A stretch of 64,000 nucleotides of DNA, taken from NCBI GenBank assembly GCA_021904315.1, contig CM038917.1, positions 124,001 to 188,000 of the forward strand, in the 5' to 3' direction. The notes below the pieces were generated by a model. That model did no database searches and was not told where the DNA came from. It saw only the letters and a program-made list of their open reading frames with translations. The position numbers were made by a program, and so were the translations under genes. The stretch is from Sphagnum magellanicum (Eukaryota; Streptophyta; Sphagnopsida; Sphagnales; Sphagnaceae). Of the stretch, positions 55,998 to 64,000 are shown piece by piece. The first letter of the stretch is position 1; every line of letters starts with the position of its first letter.

Positions 55998-58740
55998 ATG
56001 TCCTCGGATGATGAGAGCACTACCATTCAGCTAGAGCCTAAGTATCAGCTACGAAGTAACACATAATCCTTTGAGCCGATTTCTTGAAGCTCGCGATCTT
56101 GACGACGGTACCATCAAATGTCTACAGCACCATCGTCATCTAGTACAACTCCTACCAGGAATTTAGGTTCAGGTTACATTACATCAATGATACATCAAAG
56201 TCCATTTAGAGGGGTTAATTAATGGGGTGCACCTGCTTTCACACCATCACCGTATATTCCGTTGCAAGCTGTGACCTCAACACCCATACACACCATGGAG
56301 GTCAACAGTTCCTCTAGGAGAATTGAGAAGTTCGGCAGAAGGCTAGGTACTATCTCTTTGAGGGAGTTCAAGGTAACTTTTTAAACTGTGGTTTGTGAAT
56401 TGGAGTTCAAGTCTAACGCTAATTACACCGAGGCGTTTGCATTTAAACAATTGGCCTGTTATGTGCACTATGAGGCATTGGATGTCTATGAACAACATTC
56501 TGCAAGGATTTTGGGTGTGACCCAAATTCCTAATTTAGCTTACGCCATAGCCATCACCACCGCCTCTCAAGCTACATCGCAAGCTGCAATTGCACATCAT
56601 GGGATTATGCCCAATAATCCAGACCTACCTCAGTAAACCTGGTACCTACCTCAGTAAACCTTTCTCCTCAACAACTCATTGTTGCTATCGCAAACATTCC
56701 TCCCACCACGGATGTGCTAGCTTTTGCTAATCCAGTGGGGGAAATCTTTTGAATTCTTGAGCTAGAATTTCTAGTCAAAAGTTTTGAAAAAATTCTACAC
56801 CTCGCCACCTTCTTTCGGCAGAAGGATGAAACCATCAAGATGCTCTACAGGAGGCTTCTCAAATTCAAAGAGGATACCCATAGCATCACAGACCTGGAAG
56901 CTGCCCACCAGTATCTTCGTTCATTGGAAGGTATTCCAACACTCCATGCGCAAGTTTTGCAACGGGTTTTTGTAGAATTTAGAGACTTGTACACTTTGTT
57001 GAATGTGTATAACATTTCTAAAAAGCTAGAACTAACTCATGCACACTATGAAGTCAATACTATGAGGGCCTCCATCACGTTCAAGGCCTCAGCCTACGTC
57101 AACTACGCCAACTAGATCATCACATTCTTCTTCAAGGACTAAAGCGGTGCACTCGGCTACACCCATCCTACTTTCTTGCAACTACTAACGCATTCTTAAG
57201 TCCCTTGTTGAACCCACTTGAGGGTCCAACTATGTAGAGTTGCGGAAAGTTGGGACTTGGGGGCCGCTCGCGACTTCCAGCACTAAAAGGGGGTAGAGGG
57301 GCGTGCTAGAAGTCCCGGGATTAGACTAGGAAGAGGGACTAGATTATCAAGCTTGAATCTGCATCCAAAACCAACCACAAGAGGGTTAGTTCACATTTGG
57401 GAACACCCTTGGGTGTTGGGACAAGCCACGGGCACTTGGACTCACTTGACTCACCACGACCCGGACTCGGGGGAAGCCACCACCTTCCCCCATATAGTAT
57501 TCTCTGCAGCTCTCCGAGGCTACATCCGAATGGCACTTTTTCCCAGGACTCCCAAGGAGGAGTCCCGAAACTGTCTCGGGTTGGAGTCCCGGGACTTTGG
57601 GAGCTCATAACTCCCGACTGAAGAGTTCGATCAAGACGAGGTCTAAACCAAAGTTGTAGTTCTCCTCGAGAGCTTTCGAATGCCATGTCACACTCTAGAA
57701 TCGGACATAGGGAAAAGGTTGGTTCCTGACTTTTAGTGGTCGGGAGTCAAATTGTCAGTTTGACTCCCGGCCCTTCTTTTGCCCATAACTTGGGCTGTAG
57801 ATGTCCAAATGGCTCATGCAAGGCCATTTTGGACATCTACACTTCAAGACCTTTCCAATGAGACCAAGAACACTCAAATGAAAGGAGATTTGACCCCTCA
57901 AATCGAGCTTTGAGTCTTCAGGAGTCCCGGAGGGCTCCATTTTCCCATTTAGCCCCAAAGTGGGGTTGCGACAACTACTGTGGCAATCCTACCCACAAAG
58001 CTAGTGAATGTAACATTCCTTCCAAGGATCTTTTTTGTGATTATTGTGGGAAAGAGGGACATCAGGAATCTGTTTATTTTGCCAAGTTCCCGAAACGAAA
58101 GCAACTCCGATTACAACGGTAAAATCTACTAGCATCTTCTGTTGTCCCTCAACCAAAAGCCAAGCCACCTCAACCTTCCACTTAGGCTTTGCTCACCAAA
58201 GGTAATTCCAACAAGAATGCTAAGAAGAAGGAACACAATATTGACAAGAGGGAGGTGTTTCAAGCCCATGCAATTCAAGTTCAGACTCTAAAAAATGAAC
58301 TCGAATCATTAAAGGCCCAACTTGCTAATCTAAAAGGCAAATCCTCCCAACTAGCTAGTCATGCACAACCTGTACAAGGTTCAGGATCACAAGAGGGACC
58401 TCCTAGGTCGTTATATGGCTTCCCACATGATGCCATGGTTGGGGAGTACCTGGGCTTTCCACTCCACACAATTCTAGTCTCACACCAAAATTTGCTACTT
58501 TTTTTTGCCCTTCCCACATCGTGGCACAATAGGTTAGTGTAACACCCAAAGTTTCTGCCACTAGGCAGGTAATTCAGATTGATGGACTCGCATTTGGTTC
58601 AAATCCTATTACCAGGGCTAGAGGAGTTCGAGTAGTCATGCCACTATCTTTTCGTCTTCTCAACACTGAAGAATAACGCACCTTGTTAGCGAGGGGGGAG
58701 GAGACTACTACACCACAAGCTGTTAGGGCATCAAATTCCC
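55998..58740 (+). pseudogene. gag: Retrotransposon gag with two zinc knuckles, interrupted by a solo LTR
   Basis: From the ATG at 55998 (MSSDDESTTIQLEP) one protein can be followed with stops and frame changes: a Ser/Thr/Pro-rich N-terminus, FKQLACYVHYEALDVYEQHS (about 56436-56500), a capsid-like helical region (56830-57110, KMLYRR, DLEAAHQYLRSL, HAQVLQRVF), then the nucleocapsid. The first knuckle (C-x2-C-x4-H-x4-C) is split by the LTR: its first two codons are at 57177-57182 and the remainder at 57979-58010. The second (58036-58077) has Tyr (TAT) in place of the last Cys. A coiled-coil-like stretch (VQTLKNELESLKAQLANLKG) follows at 58280-58340. The protein would package element RNA; this copy cannot be translated intact. 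Confidence 0.75.
57186..57973 (-). mobile_element. Solo LTR (short form, 788 bp) in gag, TSD ACTAC
   Basis: Starts TAACGCATTC (family TGACGCACTC) and ends GGGGTTGCGACA. ACTAC occurs before (57181-57185) and after (57974-57978). The duplicated bases are codons of the first zinc knuckle, so the gag frame resumes exactly after the insert. Confidence 0.85.
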
Positions 58741-58796
58741 GTGTCCTAGGAGTACATGTACATTAGGAAAAAACACAATTTTCCACTGATCAGCTT

Positions 58797-59642
58797 ATGG
58801 AATGCCAACTTCAAATGCATGAAGTGGCACAAAAGCTTATGAGTACACCATTGTTTGGTTTTCAAGATTTGAAACTAAGCACCATGGACATAATTACAAT
58901 CCTAGAAGATACTCTGAACACTACATCATGTCCTCTACTAATCCCTGATCCACATGCTCTAGAAGTCCCATCCAACACCTTGGAGAGACATTCAATTGGC
59001 TCACATGTTGCAAACGACATTCGTAATCTAGTCACTAGTTCTAGCATGGCTAAACTAATGGGCTTTCCTACCTATGATTCTACATTCACCTATCAGAAGG
59101 GAGTTAAGAACACCTCACTTGTGGATTTGTTACTCAGCAAAGGTGTTGTGGATAGCCATTCTCTTCACAAAGTTTTTCATTCATTTTCGAAGGTGGTGCC
59201 TAGTGAGAAAACTTCCATCGCCACCGGAGTTGCCATTGTCGACAATACTGGGTTAGCAATCCAAGTGGGAGGACATACACCCAGAGTGGTACTTCTTAAC
59301 ACATGTGCTCGACTAGTGATTCTTGGAATTCAATTCGTTAAGAAGATGGGCATGCTTGACTCCAAACTACGGAAATCTATGTGGCAAATTCACACCATTA
59401 GTGGGAGCATAGAGGAGGTACTTGGGGAAAGCTGTAATTTGATTGCACTTAACTTCAATGAAAGTACAGATCAGGAGCTTTGCTTACATGTCAGATGTTT
59501 AGTCACCAATGCCACTAGTTATGATGTGTTCATTAGGTAAGAGGCCCTGTTTCCACCAGGTTTCATAATTGACAACTGGTTCGAACATGCGTACTACCAA
59601 GTGGATTGGGAGACTAATGGCCACCACTTGGGATACATACCT
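58797..59642 (+). pseudogene. Retropepsin-like protease region, catalytic triad lost
   Basis: An open frame of 247 codons (58797-59540) contains RVVLLNTCARLVILGIQF at residues 163-180. The position fits the retropepsin active-site strand hydrophobic-D-T/S-G-A, but here D is N168 and G is C170, so it is inactive. The downstream CLVTNATSYDVFI fits the C-terminal part of retrotransposon proteases. After a stop at 59538 the frame continues (EALFPPGF, WETNGHHLGYI) up to the LTR at 59643. It lies between gag and DNMT, as expected of pol. Confidence 0.65.
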
Positions 59643-60461
59643 TGACACACTCCCAAGTCCCTGGTTAAACCCACTTGAAGGTCCAACTATGTGTAGTTGC
59701 GGAAAGTTGGGACTTGAAGGGCGCTCCCGACTTCCAGCACTAAAAGGAGGTAGAGGGGCGTGCTAGAAGTCCCAAGATTAGACTAGGAAGATGGACTAGA
59801 AGATCAAGTTTGAATCTACATCCAAAACCAACCACAAGAGGGTTAGTTAGCATTCGGGAACACCCTTGGGTGTTGGGACAAGCCACAGGCACTTTTACAC
59901 ACAAGATTCACCACGGCCCGGACTCGGGGGAAGCCACCACCTTCCCCCATATAGTATTCTCTGCAGCTCTCCACAGGACTTGCATCCAAATGGCACTTTT
60001 TCTCAAGACTCACAAGTTGGAGTCTCGAAACTGTCCCGAGTTGGAGTCCCAGGACTTTGGGAGCTCATAACTCCCGACTGCAGAGTCCGATCAAGACGAG
60101 GTCCAAAGCAAAGTTGTAGCTCTCAAAGCGAGATTTCCAACGCCGTGTTGCACTCTCAAATCGGATGTCGGGATGAGGTCGATTCCCAACTTTTAGTGGT
60201 CGGGAGTCAAACTGCCAGTTTGACTCCCGGCCCTTCTTTTGCCCATAACTTGGGCTGCAGATGTCCAAATGGTTCATACGAGGCCATTTTGGACATCTAA
60301 ACTTCAAGAACTTTTCAATGACATAAGGAACGCACGAATTTGAGAAGATTTGACCCCTAAAATTGTCTTATGAGTTTTCGGGAGTCCCGGAGGACTCCAA
60401 GTCTCCACTTTTGGGAGTGGGAGTTGCATTGTCCCACTTTGCCCAAAGTGGGGTTGCGACA
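59643..60461 (-). mobile_element. Solo LTR (short form, 819 bp) in pol, TSD TACC(T/C)
   Basis: Starts TGACACACTCCC and ends GGGGTTGCGACA. The flanks are TACCT (59638-59642) and TACCC (60462-60466), a 5-bp duplication with one transition. The pol reading frame resumes after it. Confidence 0.8.
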
Positions 60462-61312
60462 TACCCCTTGATTTACATGGGAACCATAGTCCTATGGCTC
60501 ACCATTGTATGCTCAACGAAGCACACACCATTTCCTACATCCAACAAGCTAACCACGAGTGGATAGAGGGAGATGAGGAGGAGATAGCTTATGTTCAAGC
60601 TACTGAAAGCTTGAAGGTGGTTCCTATTAACATTCAACATGGACCAGAGGTTTTATAGAGGTTAAAAGTAGCCCACAAGCCCTTGGTCAAAGCTTTGTCT
60701 AGTTTTGAGAGCATGTAGAGTCATGGCGAACCGATTAAACCATTATTTCGTTAACTAATCACCTGGACACCACCTAAGGAAGGGATTACATTACTAGAGC
60801 TCTTTGGTGGTATTGGTACAGGTCTCGAAACCCTACTATAGTCAAGGATGGTGGTTTGGAAGTATTTCTACGTAAACATTAATCCTATTGCAAGGCAAGT
60901 GGCGGCATCAAGAATGAGGGAGTTCACAACAAGATTTCCATAATAGTTTGCAACCACCACATGGAAAGCTAGTTTCACATTTTTGCCCTCTGATATACAA
61001 CTAATTCAGAAGAAGCATATGGAATTACTTGGTCCCATCGACTTCATCATTTCAGGTTGGGAGTGTCCAGGATTTTCAACGGCTGGATTTGGAGAAGGCT
61101 TGAGTGACACAAGATCTGGTCTTTTCACGGACATGATACGATTGATCACCTGGGCTCAATCCATTTCTCCCGCACTTGGTTATGTAATTAAAAACACCCC
61201 TTTTCAGCTTGATCAGAGGGAGAAAGTCCAGGAACACTACACACTAGTCAAGCATTACCTTGGAGAGCCGCTCCTACTTGATGTGGCACAATGTGGTTCC
61301 TATGCGCAGGCA
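60462..61312 (+). pseudogene. Cytosine-5 DNA methyltransferase encoded by the retrotransposon
   Basis: After a linker (60462-60780, with CMLNEAHTISYIQQ) the frame reads ITLLELFGGIGTGLETLL at 60785-60838, motif I (AdoMet binding). A TAG follows at 60839. IDFIISGWECPGFSTAG (about 61040-61090) is motif IV; the catalytic Cys is intact at 61064-61066. GEGLSDTRSGLFTDMIRLI follows. GYVIKNTP (about 61178-61200) is motif VI, in which the catalytic Glu is Lys (AAA, 61190-61192). LLLDVAQCGSYA at the end corresponds to the region before motif IX and is cut at about 61312. The order and wording fit C5 methyltransferases, closest in feel to the DNMT3/DRM side. Several stops and the loss of motif VI Glu make it inactive. 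It follows protease on the same strand and so belongs to pol. DNMT capture by retrotransposons is known from charophyte algae and dinoflagellates. Confidence 0.8.
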
Positions 61313-61327
61313 TGGTTTGAGTAGGAA
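61313..61327. other. Inversion junction between two retrotransposon halves
   Basis: The + strand methyltransferase frame loses similarity after GSYA (about 61312). Only some 15 bp later the - strand integrase/PHD frame ends with its stop codon (61330-61328). The two coding strands therefore meet tail to tail. Confidence 0.6.
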
Positions 61328-61882
61328 TCAAGGTGCTGTAAGAGAACATGATGAACAATACCAATTGCTAATGGGAATTTGAGTGAGCTCCGGCTTGAGG
61401 CAGAAGAAATGGTATCCACTATTACAGTTGTCACAAAGCAGCATCTGATCAACATCGTCTGTCCTTTTACATACCTGACATGGATAATCAAGTGGAGGAA
61501 TCCAAGTCAATGTGATGATGGTAGGATCTAAATTCGGCAAGTGGCAGGGCGCACAATTTTTGGAATGATCCCGAATTGTGCGTCTGTCAGCTCCTTGCAA
61601 CTCCAACACACTTGAAGGCATGATCATCTTAATCCTCAAGATAGTGCGATCGGAAAAAGTGTTTAGAGTATCATTGGGTTGCCGTTGGAAATACACAAAA
61701 TCACCAACATCAAATTGTTTCACCTTAGGTTTGTAACTACCACCTCGTGTGTGTACATACCATAAGGTGTCTCGATGTTGTGCAATGGACAGGTTCTCCA
61801 TGGCCATGGGCATAACCTTCTTGAATAGAGTAGCCCCTTCTGCAATGACCCTAGCCCAAGTGGCTGGGGAGTCCAAGTCCAC
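61328..61882 (-). pseudogene. Integrase C-terminal region ending in a PHD finger
   Basis: A 184-codon open stretch that continues the integrase upstream. Residues 1-50 are helical (ATWARVIAEGATLFKKVMPM). KQFDVGDFVYFQRQP (55-69) is the SH3-like C-terminal barrel of Ty3/gypsy integrases. Residues 135-179 form a C4HC3 PHD finger: C135-x2-C138-x11-C150-x2-C153-x4-H158-x2-C161-x14-C176-x2-C179, with the usual MLLCDNC and WYC. All eight zinc ligands are present. PHD fingers read histone H3 tails, so the domain could target integration to particular chromatin, as chromodomains do in chromoviruses. The stop follows five residues after the last Cys. Confidence 0.8.
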
Positions 61883-62650
61883 AACCTAGTCCATTTGAGC
61901 AGCAATGGAAGAAGGTGGAATGGGATGTCTCCCAAAAAGTAAAAAGTAAGGGGAGAAATGAGATAAAGAAGCGTGTTTGGACATCGTGTAACCCATGGCG
62001 ATGTATGGGAGGGCCAGGTCCCAATCCTCTTTGTTTTTAGTGAAGCAAATCTTTCGAAGTCCCTTCTTGCACGTTTGAACCATCCTTTCTACAAGGCCAT
62101 CAGGTTGGGGATGATCTCTTAAAGTCCGACAATGGTCAATGAGAGCATGGTCAAATAGGTCTTGGAATTATCCCCTGAATTCTGATCCTTGATTAGTAAG
62201 GCACTCAACATAAGCCCCAAACTTACTTAGAACCTGTTGTAAGAAAGCCTAGCTAGTGTTGTGTGATGACCTGTCCGGTAGTGCAACAAGCTCAACCCAC
62301 TTTGAAAAATGTTCAATCATAATCATGATGTAAACATTACCCTTGGAGGTTTGTGGTAACTCTCCAACTAAATCACATGACCAATGATAGAACATGCCCT
62401 GAATAGGGAGTGGAAAAAGCATGAGCTATCAAGAGGAGAAAGAAGTTCTCACTCTATCACATTGTTCACACCTAGCAATGATGTTTCGGGCTTGAGCATA
62501 CATACCTCTCCAATGGTAATGAGGAGCGAGAAGGCTATAAGTACGCTTAACTCCAAAGTGTCCAAGTTTCGAGTGTACCTTTTGAATAAGATTAGGCCGT
62601 TCATGTGGTGGTGGAACCACTTTGTCGCCTTGTGGTAAGTGTTAGACGAG
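61883..62650 (-). pseudogene. Ty3/gypsy integrase: zinc-binding and catalytic core
   Basis: The HHCC domain is at 62620-62429: H16-x4-H21-x29-C51-x2-C54 in the open stretch that begins MVPPPHERPN. The core follows with SCDLVGELP (first Asp, about 62370), then ECLTNQGSEF (about 62190), in which the second catalytic Asp is Asn, then GLVERMVQTC (Glu, about 62080) and KEDWDLALPYIAMGY. Stops at several Gln/Glu codons and the D-to-N change show that it is dead. It is continuous with the PHD-containing C-terminus. Confidence 0.75.
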
Positions 62651-63340
62651 GTGATTGTCCCTCCATGAATAGCATTTGAACCACTTTTATATGCGATCCC
62701 GTTGACTTGATGTAACTTGGGGAGGATATTCCCCATGTTGAAGAAACCTCAAAGTGTCCAAATCCTCCCATATATCCATAATGGGATGCTCAACCAAGTT
62801 ACATTGTAGTAGTGCAAGATAACTAGATGCCTCATATACATGTACTGCTGGAATTTGATCAAAATCTTGCCTGGCTTTTGAAAAATCTCTAGAGGCAATG
62901 AAAGGTCTTTGCAACATGGTATCCACATTCTAATGTGTAATATTAGGTCAGTGAATAACCTTGAACTCATACTCTTGAAGTATAAGTGCCCAACGAGTTA
63001 ACTTACCAGTAAGCTTATCATTGGTCATCAACCACTTGATAGGTTGGTGGTCAATATACAAAGTGAAATTGGTGCCATAAAGATAGGGCCTGAAATGTAT
63101 GATGGCCCCTACAACAACAAGGCACTCCCCCTCGTATGAAAAGTAGTTATTTTCAGCCTTGTTGTTGCTTCGAGATGCATAGGCGATAACATATTCCTTG
63201 CCTTCCTCATCAAGTTGGCCAAGAATAGCTCCAATACCAAGAGCACTCTAGTTAGTGTGTAGAATGAAGACCTTGTTGAAATCAGGTCTTCTCAGAATGG
63301 GGAACTCTGAAAGCTTTTATTTGAATGTGTTGAAAGCTTC
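62651..63340 (-). pseudogene. RNase H domain and linker of the same pol
   Basis: After TWSDEA the minus strand reads KVFILHTN (first RNase H Asp changed to Asn), SALGIGAILGQLDEEGKEYV, ASRSNNKAENNYFSYEGECL (Glu present), LYIDHQPIKWLMTNDKLTG (Asp present), RWALILQEYEF. A linker region (62926-62687, PFIASRDFSKARQDFDQIPA) leads to the integrase. In-frame stops are at about 63316, 63248 and 62937. Confidence 0.7.
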
Positions 63341-63982
63341 CTAAGCCTCATCACTCCATGTCGAAACAACATCCTTCTTTAGCAATGCATAGAGAGGATG
63401 AGCAATAGTATTGAAGTTTTGGACATAAATTATGTAGTAATTACATAATCCGATGAAGCTCCTCAACGTGTGAACATCAGTAGGATTGGGCATTTCCAAA
63501 ATGGCTACTACTTTGGCCCAATGAGCCATAATACCATTTGGCAAAATTTTATGTCCAAGGTAAATTACTGAGGTGCTAGCAAACTCACACTTTTTAGGAT
63601 GGATCTTCATATTGACTTCATGGAGCCTCTTGAATAACTCCTCAAGATGAGCCAAATGCTGTAAGAGTCCCTTGCTATGCACTAGGATGTCATCTATGTA
63701 GCACTTCAGGAAATCTGCCCCTTCGAGAACCTGGTCCATGACTCGTTGAAAGAAGACAAGTGCATTCTTTAATCCAAAAGGCATCATAAGCCATTCCCAT
63801 AACTTGGTGCTTCCATGGAATGTTGTTTTCTTGCGATCCTTTGTAGTGAACACAATCTAGTTGTAACCTTGCCTCAGATCCACAATTGTGAAGATGTTTG
63901 AATATCTAATGTTATCAAATAATTATTCAGGGATGGGCATGGGGTACCAATCATGAGGTGTAACTAGGTTCAAAGGCCTATA
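63341..63982 (-). pseudogene. Ty3/gypsy reverse transcriptase, N-terminally cut
   Basis: Just inside 63982 the minus strand reads RPLNLVTPHDWYPMPIPE, a stop, then FTIVDLRQGYN followed by TAG (where Gln is usual) and KTTFHGSTKLWEWLMMPFGL. The catalytic YIDD is at 63700-63689 and FIGLCNYY at about 63450. These are RT motifs of the Ty3/gypsy lineage in order. The N-terminal part lies beyond an LTR that starts at 63983. Confidence 0.8.
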
Positions 63983-64000
63983 TGACGCACTCGCAACTCC
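63983..64000 (-). repeat. Start of another LTR of the TGTCGCAACC family, cut by the window end
   Basis: TGACGCACTCGCAACTCC matches the reverse-oriented end of the family (compare 4399). Only 18 bases are visible. It interrupts the RT frame. Confidence 0.6.

Overview
The window looks like nuclear DNA of a land plant with a large, repeat-filled genome, most likely a fern or another non-flowering vascular plant. The evidence is mixed: AT-rich spacers, solo LTRs with 5-bp target-site duplications (TSDs), hAT, CACTA-like, Tourist/PIF-like and Helitron-like elements, a decayed pentatricopeptide (PPR) gene fragment of the kind abundant in ferns and lycophytes, and a decayed plastid trnP-trnW pair. 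No bacterial-style operon, rRNA or CRISPR is present. Only two stretches look like intact nuclear genes: a secreted cysteine-containing protein at 26543-27184 (+), with a plausible TATA box and 5'-UTR intron, and an unrecognised CpG-rich 135-codon frame at 50659-51066 (-).

Layout. 1-1378 is one copy of a dispersed repeat whose second copy is at 51431-52790. 2518-13281 is dominated by one Ty3/gypsy LTR family (ends TGTCGCAACC...GCGTCA, tRNA-Met type primer-binding site at 4188-4200, gag remnant at 3690-4153), including two LTR-within-LTR nests. 13282-25700 is mostly AT-rich with a coding remnant at 14340-14870, a Tourist-like MITE at 20669-20961, a 0.3-kb foldback, a purine/pyrimidine minisatellite and a 127-bp tandem array. 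25760-31640 holds the secreted-protein gene and a partial duplication of its 3' flank. 31054-35154 has Helitron-like elements and gene fragments, including the PPR piece. 41968-46568 is a complete but dead hAT transposon with an 8-bp TSD and a CACTA-like insertion in its transposase. 48598-48903 carries the plastid-derived tRNAs and 49163-50087 a solo LTR. 53794-54429 is a pogo/Tigger-type transposase remnant, cut by the retrotransposon that fills 54430 to about 61312.

The most interesting system is at 54.4-64.0 kb. A Ty3/gypsy-type element encodes, on the + strand, gag with two zinc knuckles, a retropepsin, and then a cytosine-5 DNA methyltransferase (DNMT) with recognisable motifs I, IV and VI. 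At about 61.31 kb this meets, in opposite orientation, a - strand reverse transcriptase/RNase H/integrase whose last domain is a C4HC3 PHD finger. Read as one family, the order would be gag-PR-DNMT-RT-RH-INT-PHD: an element carrying both a DNA-methylation writer and a chromatin reader. That join is an inference, because the two halves are inverted here. Both halves are dead, with several catalytic codons changed in the C-to-T/G-to-A direction expected from methylcytosine deamination, and solo LTRs of the first family have inserted at 57186, 59643 and probably 63983.
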